From Modestobacter italicus (lineage in GTDB: Bacteria; Actinomycetota; Actinomycetes; Mycobacteriales; Geodermatophilaceae): DNA of 64,000 nt. Shown here piece by piece: positions 22,286 to 30,374 of this stretch. Made by a program: the position numbers and the translations under genes. The stretch's first letter is position 1. The number at the start of each line of letters is the position of its first letter. Where the stretch lies: NCBI RefSeq assembly GCF_000306785.1, contig NC_017955.1, positions 1 to 64,000 on the forward strand. The letters are read 5' to 3'. Below the pieces are notes generated by a model. That model was not told the origin of the DNA, ran no database searches, and worked only from the letters and a program-made list of their open reading frames with translations.

Positions 22286-22687
22286 TCAGCCGGCGGCGCC
22301 GCCGGTCTGCAGCGCCTCGGCCACCGTCCCCGGGTCGGTGCCGAGCTCGCGCCGACCCAGCACCACCAGCACGGCGTCGTCCGTGCGGTCCTCCAGCTCG
22401 AGCGTGCGGGCCTGCAGACCCCAGCGGCGCTGCACGCGCACCCGGGCCCGCACGTGCGGCCAGGGGATCGTCGTGCGCCCGGCGAGCGCCCGCACCGTCA
22501 CCCCGTCGGGGCCGGTCCGCACCCGCGGCCGGAGGACGGCGTCCCGGAGGGCCAGGCCGAGCAGCAGCAGCGCCGCCCCGCCGACCAGCACCCGGCCCAC
22601 CGGGTCGACCACGAGGACGGCGAGGGCCAGCCCCAGGCCGGCGAGCGCGGTCGCGACGACCTCACCGGTCCGGGGTCCCCACTGCAC
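22286..22687 (-). CDS. PH domain-containing membrane protein
   Basis: This is a small protein of about 133 residues with two N-terminal hydrophobic stretches (VVATALAGLGLALAVLVV and VLVGGAALLLLGLAL) and a C-terminal bacterial PH-like beta domain (RTGPDGVTVRALAGRTTIPW, then WPHVRARVRVQRRWGLQART). Such genes lie beside crgA in other actinobacteria; the function is unknown. GTG at 22687 was chosen because the frame upstream of it runs into DnaA-box-like non-coding sequence and loses protein-like character. It converges on the rhomboid gene with 9 bp between stops. Confidence 0.7.
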   Translation of the reverse strand: MQWGPRTGEVVATALAGLGLALAVLVVDPVGRVLVGGAALLLLGLALRDAVLRPRVRTGPDGVTVRALAGRTTIPWPHVRARVRVQRRWGLQARTLELEDRTDDAVLVVLGRRELGTDPGTVAEALQTGGAAG

Positions 22688-23222
22688 GTCCCCAGCGTGC
22701 CAGGGGCCGCCCGGGACCGCTCTGTCCACAGCACCGTCCCCGCTGTCCCCCGCTGCGCCGTCCGGGCGAGCGGGGGACGCGCCGGGCCGGATGTCGACAA
22801 CACGCCGGTGCCCACCGGCGACCAGGCCGTCACGCTGCTCGTTTGCGTTCGGAGCCGACGGGTAGTAAGAGGCTGGGACACGGTTCCGAAGAAGTTGGTT
22901 GTCCACGTTTACCCACAGGTGTGTACACAACTGGGGACGGACTTCCAGCGGTGTAGTTACCCCCGTGCCCTTTCCGTCCCAGCAGTCACATCGGCGGTAT
23001 CTGCCCAGGTCAGCGGCTCGGTGACGGCGGTCCACACTCCACATGTCGTGGACAACCATGGGGACGGGCGAACGGCCTCCCTGTGGACGGGCTCGGCCGC
23101 TGTACACAGACGATCACCCGACAGCCCGCTGACCTGCGCGTTGTCCGCTTGTCGACATCCCGGAGCGGTCACTCCGTGCGCTCGTCCGGTGACCGAACGG
23201 CGGTGGACAACCCGGGGGACGA
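22688..23222. other. Non-coding region with a dense cluster of DnaA-box-like motifs
   Basis: This 535-bp stretch holds no convincing gene. It contains CTGTCCACA (22722-22730), TGTCGACAA (22792-22800), TTGTCCACG (22899-22907), a TGTGTACACAA palindrome (22920-22930), the reverse complement of TTGTCCACG at 23047-23055, the reverse complement of TTGTCCACC at 23202-23210, and several weaker CTGTGGA/TGTACACA/TTGTCGACA copies; one more CTGTGGACA lies at 23255-23263. The same two nonamers occur in the dnaA-dnaN spacer. It could be a second DnaA-binding locus such as a titration or reactivation site, or part of a bipartite origin; that is inference. Confidence 0.6.
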
Positions 23223-23259
23223 CACAGGCCCCCGTCCCGGAGCGGGACGAGGGCCTGTG
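23223..23259 (-). terminator. crgA terminator hairpin
   Basis: Just past the crgA stop on the minus strand, CACAGGCCC (23223-23231) pairs with GGGCCTGTG (23251-23259). Inside it GTCCCG (23234-23239) pairs with CGGGAC (23243-23248) around a 3-nt loop, with a 2-nt internal mismatch. Confidence 0.65.
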
Positions 23260-23282
23260 GACAGTGCGGTGGAGCGGGCCGA

Positions 23283-23555
23283 TCAGCGCCAGCGCATCGA
23301 CATGACCAGCCCGGCGACCATGGCGCCGAACCCGATGGCGAAGTTCCAGGCGCCCAGGGACACCATGAAGCCGATCCGGTCGCCGGCGACGTAGTACACG
23401 ACGATCCACAGCAGGCCGATGAGCATCAGGGCCACCATGACGACCGCGTACCAGCGGGGGCTGGGCTCCGCGGCACGGGCACGGGCCGCGCGGGAGGGCA
23501 GCACACCCTCCGGCGGGGTGTACACCGACTTCTTGCGCACCTTCGACTTGGGCAC
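23283..23555 (-). CDS. crgA: Cell division protein CrgA
   Basis: CrgA is an actinobacterial septation protein that interacts with FtsZ and the septal peptidoglycan machinery. The 90-residue protein starts MPKSKVRKKSVYTPP, then has two transmembrane helices (WYAVVMVALMLIGLLWIVVY and LGAWNFAIGFGAMVAGLVM) and ends in MRWR. Length and layout match the family. The GTG at 23555 is preceded on the minus strand by GAGGGAGTCC. It is a single-gene unit, divergent from the DUF881 gene across about 155 bp. Confidence 0.95.
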   Translation of the reverse strand: MPKSKVRKKSVYTPPEGVLPSRAARARAAEPSPRWYAVVMVALMLIGLLWIVVYYVAGDRIGFMVSLGAWNFAIGFGAMVAGLVMSMRWR

Positions 23556-23710
23556 CGAACGGACTCCCTCAGTGGGCCGGTGGCCTGTCGCCCCGGCGTG
23601 AACTCATCCCAGCCTAAGCTGCGCTGGCGAGCAGACCCCTCCGGTGCACGGGGCGCGTCACCCTCCGGGGCGGGCGCCCGCCGTGACCGGACACCGGCGA
23701 GGAGGTGAGC

Positions 23711-24490
23711 ATGTCGCGGTCGGTCCGCTGGCGACGGCTCTCGCTGTGGACGGTGCTGGTGCCCGTCGTGGCCCTGGTCGCCGGCCTCCTCTTCGCCACC
23801 TCCAGCCGGACGGCGCTGGGCACCGATCTGCGGGCGGGGGAGAGCTCGCAGCTCCCCGGCCTCATCCAGCAGCGGGACGCCGCCGTCGCCCGGCAGCAGG
23901 AGGAGCTCGCCCGGCTGCAGCAGCAGGTGCAGGCCCTCACCGACCAGGCGGCCTCCCGCAACGGCGAGGTCGCCGCCGCGCAGGCCGAGGGCGCCCAGGG
24001 GACGACCTCCGCCGGCCTGACCGCGCTGCAGGGGCCCGGTCTGTCGGTCACGCTGGACGACGCGCCGCCCGAGCCCAACGGCGCCCAGCCCAGCGACGTC
24101 AGCCCGGACAACCTGGTCATCCACCAGTCCGACGTCCAGGGCGTGGTGAACGCCCTGTGGGCCGCCGGGGCGGACGGCGTGGCCATCATGGGGCAGCGGC
24201 TGATCGCGACCAGCGCGGTCATCTGCGTCGGCAACACCCTCCTGCTGCAGGGCCGCACCTACTCACCGCCCTTCGTCGTCACCGCCGTCGGGGACGCGGC
24301 CGCGATGCGGCAGCGGCTGGCGGCCTCCTACGAGGTGCAGCTGCTCAAGGCCGCCGTCGACCAGTGGGGTCTGACCTACCAGGTGGCCGACCAGCGCGAG
24401 GTCAGCCTGCCTGCCTACGAGGGCCCGCTGGACCTCCAGTACGCCGACGCGGCGCCTCCCGACGAGGGGACGGAGCAGGGGGGCGGGTGA
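23711..24490 (+). CDS. DUF881 family protein
   Basis: This 259-residue membrane-anchored protein has one N-terminal transmembrane helix (LWTVLVPVVALVAGLLFATS), a coiled-coil region (RDAAVARQQEELARLQQQVQ) and a C-terminal extracytoplasmic DUF881 domain (GPGLSVTLDDAPP, DNLVIHQSDVQGVVNALWAA, GVAIMGQRL). Function is unknown, but these proteins sit beside crgA and the pknB cluster in many actinobacteria, suggesting an envelope or division role. The ATG at 23711 follows a strong AGGAGGT at 23700-23706. Confidence 0.9.
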   Translation: MSRSVRWRRLSLWTVLVPVVALVAGLLFATSSRTALGTDLRAGESSQLPGLIQQRDAAVARQQEELARLQQQVQALTDQAASRNGEVAAAQAEGAQGTTSAGLTALQGPGLSVTLDDAPPEPNGAQPSDVSPDNLVIHQSDVQGVVNALWAAGADGVAIMGQRLIATSAVICVGNTLLLQGRTYSPPFVVTAVGDAAAMRQRLAASYEVQLLKAAVDQWGLTYQVADQREVSLPAYEGPLDLQYADAAPPDEGTEQGGG

Positions 24491-24522
24491 CGGCGGTGCG
24501 GGCGGCCGTGTACACCTGACGC

Positions 24523-25188
24523 GTGGCCACCCTCGACGCCCCGCGACCGGTGCTCGTCGTCGACAACTTCGACAGCTTCGTCTACAACCTCGTGCAGTAC
24601 CTCGGCCAGCTGGGCGTGCCCAGCGTCGTCCGGCGCAACGACGCGGTGACGATCGCCGAGCTGGCCGACCTCGACGTCGCCGGCGTGCTGCTCTCCCCCG
24701 GGCCCGGGACCCCCACCGACGCCGGGGTGACCGTGCCGATGGTGCGCGCCGCCGCCGCGGCCGGGGTGCCGGTGCTGGGGGTCTGCCTGGGCCACCAGGC
24801 CATCGCAGAGGCCTTCGGTGGCGTCGTGGGCCGCGCGCCCGAGCTGCTGCACGGGAAGACCAGCCAGGTCGTGCACGACGGCGTGGGCGTCCTCGCCGGG
24901 CTGGCGTCCCCGTTCACCGCCACCCGGTACCACTCGCTGGCCGTGGAGGCCGACAGCGTGCCCGCCGAGCTGGAGGTCACCGGGCGGACCCCGTCGGGCA
25001 TCGTCATGGCGCTGCGGCACCGGGAGCTGCCCATCGAGGGCGTCCAGTTCCACCCCGAGTCGGTGCTGACCGAGGGCGGCCACCAGCTGCTCGCCAACTG
25101 GCTGACCAGCTGCGGCCTGGCACCCGATCCGGCCCGGCTGGCGGCCGCCGAGGCCGCCGCCCACCGGCTCACCGTCGCCACCGTCTAG
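24523..25188 (+). CDS. pabA: Aminodeoxychorismate/anthranilate synthase glutaminase subunit
   Basis: This class I glutamine amidotransferase releases ammonia from glutamine for p-aminobenzoate (folate) or anthranilate synthesis. The 221-residue protein has LVVDNFDSFVYNLVQYL at the start, the oxyanion motif SPGPGTPTDAG, nucleophile Cys in GVCLGHQAIAEAFGG, and the His-Glu pair in GVQFHPESVLTE. The synthase partner is not in the window. In this genomic context, just before pknB, the gene is usually called pabA; trpG function cannot be excluded. GTG start at 24523. Confidence 0.92.
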   Translation: MATLDAPRPVLVVDNFDSFVYNLVQYLGQLGVPSVVRRNDAVTIAELADLDVAGVLLSPGPGTPTDAGVTVPMVRAAAAAGVPVLGVCLGHQAIAEAFGGVVGRAPELLHGKTSQVVHDGVGVLAGLASPFTATRYHSLAVEADSVPAELEVTGRTPSGIVMALRHRELPIEGVQFHPESVLTEGGHQLLANWLTSCGLAPDPARLAAAEAAAHRLTVATV

Positions 25189-25202
25189 CGGCCCGGGCCG
25201 CC

Positions 25203-26990
25203 TCAGCCGGTGGGGCTGGGGAGCGCCGTCGTGGTCGGCGGGGTGGTCGGTGCCGTCGTCGGGGCGGTGGTGGTGGCGGGGGTCGTCGGCGTGGTCGGCG
25301 CCTCGCTCGGGATCGGGACGGCGATCAGCAGCGTGACCACGTCGCCCTGGCCGACCGCGGACCGCGGGCCCGGGTCGCTGTCCACCACGTTGCCGGCGGC
25401 CACGGCGTCGCTCTCGGCGTTCGTCGTCTCGATGTTGCCGTTGTCGATGCCGGCCGCCACCAGCTGCTCGCGGGCCGCGGACTCGGTCAGCCCGCGCACG
25501 TCGGGGAGCTCGATCGAGCCGGTGGAGACGCTCAGCGTGATCCGGGTGTCCGGCGCGGCCTGCGAGCCCGCTGCCGGGTCGACGGAGATGACCTGGCCCT
25601 CGGGTGCCAGCGAGCGCTCCTGCTGGGTGCTGATGCTGCCGGTGAACCCGGCGTTCTCGAGCGCGTCGACCGCGGCGTCCTGGGCCTGACCGACCACGTT
25701 CGGCACGGCGATGGTGTTGGGCCCGCCGCCGATGACCAGGCGCACCGGTGCCTGCGGGTCGGCCTTCTCGCCGGAGGCCGGGTCGGAGCTGAGCACGGTG
25801 TCCTTCTGCGCCTCGGTGCTCGCCTCCCGGCTGATCGTGCCGACGGTGAGCCCGGCCGCGGTGATCGCCGCCGTCGCCTCGTCCTGGGTCCGGCCGATCA
25901 GGTCCGGCACGGTCACCTGGGTGACGGCCGGCGGCGCGTCGTCGCCGTTGCCGCTGGTCAGCGCCAGCGCGATGGCGACCGCCCCGCCGATGAGCACCAG
26001 GGCGCCGACCACCAGGGCGATGACCCGGTTCCGCCGGCGCTTCCGCGCGTCCTCGTCGTCCCAGCCGTCGTCGTAGCCCAGGCCGCCCGCGGCCGCCCCG
26101 ATGATCGTGGTCTTCTCGGCGTCGCTCATCACCGGCGTCGCCTCGACCCGCTGACCGGCGACCGCGCGCAGCAGGTCCGCGCGCATGTCAGCGGCCGACT
26201 GGTAGCGGTTGGCCGGGTTCTTGCTCATCGCCTTGAGCAGGATGGCGTCGAGCTCCGGGGGGATCGCCGGGTTGATCGACGACGGCGTCTTCGGGTCCTC
26301 GCGCACGTGCTGGTACGCGACGGCGACCGGCGAGTCACCGGTGAACGGCGGGGTGCCGGTGACGAGTTCGTAGAGCAGGCAGCCGGCCGAGTAGACGTCC
26401 GAGCGGGCGTCCACGCCCTCGCCGCGGGCCTGCTCGGGGGAGAGGTACTGCGCGGTGCCGATGACGGCCGCGGTGGAGGTCATCGTCGCGGCCGAGTCGG
26501 AGACCGCCCGGGCGATGCCGAAGTCCATCACCTTGACGGTGCCCTGCGGGGTGATCATGACGTTCCCGGGCTTCACGTCCCGGTGCACGATGCCGTTGCG
26601 GTGGCTGAAGTCCAGGGCCGCGCAGATGTCCGCGGTCAGCGACATGGCCCGGTCGGGGGAGAGCGGGCCCTCCCGGCGCAGGACGTCGCGCAGCGTCTCG
26701 CCCTCGACGTACTCCATGACGATGTACGGCGTCGCCCCCGCGGGCCCGCGGTCCTCACCGGTGTCGTACACCGCGACGATCGCCGGGTGGTTCAGCGAGG
26801 CCGCGGCCTGCGCCTCGCGACGGAACCGCACCTGGGACGACGGGTCGCGGGCGAGGTCCTGCCGGAGCACCTTGACCGCCACCTCGCGGCCGAGCCGGAG
26901 GTCCCGCCCCCGGTGCACCTCCGCCATCCCGCCACGGCCGAGCACCCCGCCGATCTCATAGCGCTCACCGAGCACTGAGGGCGTGGTCAT
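25203..26990 (-). CDS. pknB: Ser/Thr protein kinase PknB with PASTA domains
   Basis: This is a transmembrane eukaryotic-type kinase controlling cell-wall synthesis and division. The 595-residue chain has the kinase domain (about 10-275: VLGRGGMAEVHRGRD, AVKVL, HRDVKPGNVMI, DFGIARAV), an activation loop with the TST/T sites before GTAQYLSPEQARGEG, and a transmembrane helix at about 323-345. Three extracellular PASTA repeats begin VTVPDLIG, IAVPNVVG and IELPDVRG, followed by a Pro/Thr-rich tail. M. tuberculosis PknB has four PASTA repeats, so this one is a repeat shorter. It is the last gene of the fhaA-to-pknB operon, 136 bp after pknA, so may have a secondary promoter. Confidence 0.96.
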   Translation of the reverse strand: MTTPSVLGERYEIGGVLGRGGMAEVHRGRDLRLGREVAVKVLRQDLARDPSSQVRFRREAQAAASLNHPAIVAVYDTGEDRGPAGATPYIVMEYVEGETLRDVLRREGPLSPDRAMSLTADICAALDFSHRNGIVHRDVKPGNVMITPQGTVKVMDFGIARAVSDSAATMTSTAAVIGTAQYLSPEQARGEGVDARSDVYSAGCLLYELVTGTPPFTGDSPVAVAYQHVREDPKTPSSINPAIPPELDAILLKAMSKNPANRYQSAADMRADLLRAVAGQRVEATPVMSDAEKTTIIGAAAGGLGYDDGWDDEDARKRRRNRVIALVVGALVLIGGAVAIALALTSGNGDDAPPAVTQVTVPDLIGRTQDEATAAITAAGLTVGTISREASTEAQKDTVLSSDPASGEKADPQAPVRLVIGGGPNTIAVPNVVGQAQDAAVDALENAGFTGSISTQQERSLAPEGQVISVDPAAGSQAAPDTRITLSVSTGSIELPDVRGLTESAAREQLVAAGIDNGNIETTNAESDAVAAGNVVDSDPGPRSAVGQGDVVTLLIAVPIPSEAPTTPTTPATTTAPTTAPTTPPTTTALPSPTG

Positions 26991-27126
26991 CGGGGGTCCT
27001 CTCGGGCGAGCGGGTGCGCGGCGCGCGGCTCCGGTCCGGGCAGGACGGGGGTCGCCACGCCGTCGGGGAGCCTAATCGCTGGCCCTGCCCCGACCGGCGC
27101 GACGCGAGTGCCGCGGTACCGGTGTG

Positions 27127-28878
27127 TCACTCGGTGTCCACGAGGTCGATCTGAGCGGTTTCGTCCTCCACGGCGGGGACGTCGGTGGTCGCCTCGGTGG
27201 GCTGCGTGGACGGGGCGGTCGTGGTCGGGGCAGGCGCCGACGTGGTGGCCGGCGGCGACGTGGCCGCGGTGGTCGTCGGCGGAGGGACGACCACCGAGGA
27301 GCTCGCGGTCGACCGGGTGCTCGAGACCGAGGCGCTGCTGCGGGAGCCGCTCGCGCCACCACCGCCGTTGCCGGTGGCGGTCGGGGCGGCGCTGGTCGGG
27401 GCGCCGGAGGTCGGCGCGGGAGCCGTCGTCTCGGTGACCTCGGCCTCCTCGGGGGTGTACGCCTCGCCGGTGACGTAGAGGGTCACCAGCGAGCCCGGCT
27501 CGAACGGCCCCTGGGCCGGGTCGGCCGTGGCGACCGTGCCCTCGTCGAGGTCCTGGGTCACCGCCTGCAGCTGCTCCTCGGTGGCGTCGGCCTGGCGCAC
27601 CTCCAGCCCGAGCCCCTCGAGCTCCTCCTGCACGTCGTCGGCGTCCTCCCCGACGTAGGAGGCGACGTCGAAGTCGATCCCGCCGCTGGCGTTGGTGCTG
27701 GCCGCCGGGCGGCTGGTCGCGCTCGTGCCGGTGGCGGCCGCGCTGCCGCCGCCGTTCCCGCTCCCGCCGCCGGACAGCGCCACGGCCACCCCGACGCCGA
27801 CGAGCAGCAGCAGGGTCAGCGCGGCCGCCGCCCAGATCAGCCGCGTGCGCCGCCGCCGGGCGGGGTCGTCGACGTCCTCGTCGTCCCACGCCCGGTCGTC
27901 GTCGACCGGGGTGCCGTGCAACGGCGGCATCGTGCGCGGTGCGGTCGACGGCGCCCCGCCGGAGGTGAGCGCGCCGGCCGGGATCATCGCGGTGGCGGTG
28001 TCGTCGCCGCCCAGCACGGTGGTCATCGCCGTCGGCGGGGGCACGGTGCCACCGGCGGCCACCTGCCGGACGGCGAGGGCGAACGCGCCTCCGTCGGGGA
28101 ACCGGCCGGCCGGGTCCTTCGTCAGCGCCCGCTCGATGAGCGCCTTCACCGGCCGGGGGACGTCGGCGGGCATCGGCGGCGGTGGCCGGTTGATCTGCGC
28201 CAGCGCGATGGCCACCTGGGACTCGCCGTCGAAGGGCCGGACGCCGGCGACGCACTCGTAGCCGAGGACGCCGAGGGAGTAGACGTCGGAGGCGGCGGTG
28301 ACCACGTGCCCCTGCGCCTGCTCCGGGGAGAGGTACTGGGCGGTGCCCACGACCATGCCGGTGCGGGTCAGCGGTGCGGCGTCCCGGGCGTAGGCGATGC
28401 CGAAGTCGGTCAGCTTCACCACGCCGTCCGGGCGGACCAGCAGGTTCCCGGGCTTGATGTCGCGGTGCACCATGCCGGCGGCGTGCGCGGCCGACAGCCC
28501 GTCGCCGGCCTGGCCGAGGACGTCGAGGGTCTGCTCGGCGGTCAGCCGGCCGCGCTCGGCCAGGATGGTGACCAGCGGCTTGCCCTCGACGAACTCCATG
28601 ACCAGGTAGGCCAGCCGCTGGCCGTCCTCGGTGGTCTCGCCGTAGTCGTAGACCGAGGCGATGTTCGGGTGCGACAGCGCCGCGGTGTGCCGGGCCTCGT
28701 TGCGGAAGCGGATGAGGAAGCTGGAGTCGCCGGTGTACTCGCTGCGCAGCACCTTGACCGCGATCGTGCGGCCCAGGGTGCGGTCGCGCGCCTTCCACAC
28801 CTCGCCCATGCCGCCGGTGGCGATGGGTGCGGTGATCTCGTACCGGCCGGCCAGCAGGCTGCCCACGCGGACGGCCAT
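27127..28878 (-). CDS. pknA: Ser/Thr protein kinase PknA-type
   Basis: This is the companion transmembrane kinase of 583 residues. The kinase domain covers about 10-270 (IATGGMGEVWKARDRTLG, HRDIKPGNLLV, DFGIAYARD, GTAQYLSPEQAQGHV). A transmembrane helix lies at about 342-362 (LIWAAAALTLLLLVGVGVAV). The extracellular part has one PASTA-like repeat (about 400-465: DVASYVGEDADDVQEELEGL to LVTLYVTGE) and a long Thr/Pro/Ser-rich tail. M. tuberculosis PknA lacks a PASTA domain, so this is a variant. Its ATG overlaps the pbpA stop by one base (TGATG on the minus strand), implying coupled translation. Confidence 0.93.
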   Translation of the reverse strand: MAVRVGSLLAGRYEITAPIATGGMGEVWKARDRTLGRTIAVKVLRSEYTGDSSFLIRFRNEARHTAALSHPNIASVYDYGETTEDGQRLAYLVMEFVEGKPLVTILAERGRLTAEQTLDVLGQAGDGLSAAHAAGMVHRDIKPGNLLVRPDGVVKLTDFGIAYARDAAPLTRTGMVVGTAQYLSPEQAQGHVVTAASDVYSLGVLGYECVAGVRPFDGESQVAIALAQINRPPPPMPADVPRPVKALIERALTKDPAGRFPDGGAFALAVRQVAAGGTVPPPTAMTTVLGGDDTATAMIPAGALTSGGAPSTAPRTMPPLHGTPVDDDRAWDDEDVDDPARRRRTRLIWAAAALTLLLLVGVGVAVALSGGGSGNGGGSAAATGTSATSRPAASTNASGGIDFDVASYVGEDADDVQEELEGLGLEVRQADATEEQLQAVTQDLDEGTVATADPAQGPFEPGSLVTLYVTGEAYTPEEAEVTETTAPAPTSGAPTSAAPTATGNGGGGASGSRSSASVSSTRSTASSSVVVPPPTTTAATSPPATTSAPAPTTTAPSTQPTEATTDVPAVEDETAQIDLVDTE

Positions 28879-30374
28879 CAGCCCCCGGCTCCCTGGGCGT
28901 CCAGGTAGGCCTGGATGACGGACTTGGCGATCGGTGCCGAGACGTCGCCGCCGGTGCCGGTGCCCTCGGTGCCGCTCTGCCCGCCGTTCTTGATGAACAC
29001 CGCGACCGCGATCTGCGGGTCGTCGGCCGGGGCGAAGCCGGTGAACCAGGTGTGCGGTGCGGCGTCGTCACCGGAGGTGCCGACCTCCGCCGTCCCGGTC
29101 TTGCCGGCGACCTGGACGCCGTCGATGCGGGCCTTGCGGCCGGTGCCGTCGGTGACGACGCTGGTCATCATCTGGGTGAGCTCGCCGGCCACCTCGGCGG
29201 AGACCGGCTGGCCCATCTCCTCCGGGTCGGTCTGGTCGACCACCGACAGGTCCGGGGCCTGGATCGACTTCACCAGGTAGGGCTTCATCAGCGTGCCGTC
29301 GTTCGCGATCGCGGCGGAGAGCATCGCGGCCTGCAGCGGGGTGAGCTGCACGTCCCGCTGGCCGATCGAGCTCTGCGCCAGCGCGGCGTCGTCCTCGATG
29401 TCGCCCAGCGTGCTGCCGCTGACCGGCAGCGGGACGTCGAAGCCCTCGTCGTCGATGCCGAAGGCCTCGGCCATGTCGCGCAGCCGGTCCTCGCCCAGCT
29501 TCACGCCCAGCTCGGCGAAGGCGGTGTTGCAGGAGATGGTGAGCGCGTCGATGAGCGACTGGTCGGCGCCGCCGTTGCAGCTCTCGCCGTTGTAGTTCTC
29601 CAGCTCGTTGGTGCTGCCGGGCAGGGTGTAGAGGTCCGGTGCAGGCACGGTGGTCTCCAGGGTGTAGTCGCCGGAGGCCAGCGCGGCCGCGGAGACGACC
29701 AGCTTGAAGATCGAGCCGGGCGAGTACCGCTCGTCGATGGCCTGGTTGGTCAGCGGGTCGGCCGCGCCGGATCCGGGGTCGGGCTGGATCTCGTCGGCGT
29801 AGGCCCGCATGTCTGCCGGGTCGTGGCTGGAGAGCCGGTTCGGGTCGTAGGTCGGCGTGCTCGCCATGCCCAGGATCGCGCCGGTGGACGGGTCGAGCGC
29901 GACGACGGCGCCGGTGACGCCCTGCAGGCCGTCCATCGCCGCCTGCTGCACCGCGGGGTCCAGGGTCAGCTCCACGTTGCCGCCCGAGGGGTCCCGGCCG
30001 GTGAGGATGTCGCCGAGCCGGCGCAGCGCGAGCCGGCCGTCGGTGCCGGCCAGCACGTCGTTCTCGGCCCGCTCGAGCCCGGTGTTGCCGAAGACGACCG
30101 AGTAGTAGCCGGTGACCGCCGCGTACAGCGGGCCCTGCGGGTACTGCCGCAGGTAGTCCAGCGCCTCACCGGTCGACACCGAGGAGGCGATCTCGTTGCC
30201 GGCGACGACGATGGCGCCGCGCTCCCGGTCGTACTCCTCGGTGAGCACCCGGGTGTTGCGCGGGTTCTCCCGCAGCGACTGGGCGCGCACCACCTGGATG
30301 ATGTTGACGTTGACGATCAGCAGGGTGAACAGCACCAGCACGCTGATGGCGACCTTGCGCAGCGGGGCGTTCAC
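28878..30374 (-). CDS. pbpA: Penicillin-binding protein PbpA (class B transpeptidase)
   Basis: This membrane-anchored D,D-transpeptidase cross-links peptidoglycan. The 498-residue protein has one N-terminal membrane helix (ISVLVLFTLLIVNVNIIQVV), a dimerisation region and the transpeptidase domain. Its active-site motifs are SxxK in YSPGSIFKLV, SxN in ISCNTAFAELG, and KTG in VAGKTGTAEVG. Paired with the SEDS protein RodA immediately upstream it forms a SEDS-bPBP glycan polymerase/cross-linker. GTG start at 30374 overlaps the rodA stop as GTGA. Confidence 0.95.
   Translation of the reverse strand: MNAPLRKVAISVLVLFTLLIVNVNIIQVVRAQSLRENPRNTRVLTEEYDRERGAIVVAGNEIASSVSTGEALDYLRQYPQGPLYAAVTGYYSVVFGNTGLERAENDVLAGTDGRLALRRLGDILTGRDPSGGNVELTLDPAVQQAAMDGLQGVTGAVVALDPSTGAILGMASTPTYDPNRLSSHDPADMRAYADEIQPDPGSGAADPLTNQAIDERYSPGSIFKLVVSAAALASGDYTLETTVPAPDLYTLPGSTNELENYNGESCNGGADQSLIDALTISCNTAFAELGVKLGEDRLRDMAEAFGIDDEGFDVPLPVSGSTLGDIEDDAALAQSSIGQRDVQLTPLQAAMLSAAIANDGTLMKPYLVKSIQAPDLSVVDQTDPEEMGQPVSAEVAGELTQMMTSVVTDGTGRKARIDGVQVAGKTGTAEVGTSGDDAAPHTWFTGFAPADDPQIAVAVFIKNGGQSGTEGTGTGGDVSAPIAKSVIQAYLDAQGAGG

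Noticed and set aside
22286..23107. Long version of the PH-domain gene extending to 23107
   Set aside because: The extra 140 codons run through DnaA-box-like non-coding sequence and have no protein-like features.
25188..25201. GCGGCCCGGGCCGC palindrome between pabA and pknB stops
   Set aside because: It has no loop and lies within 15 bp of two converging stops; too short to call a terminator with confidence.
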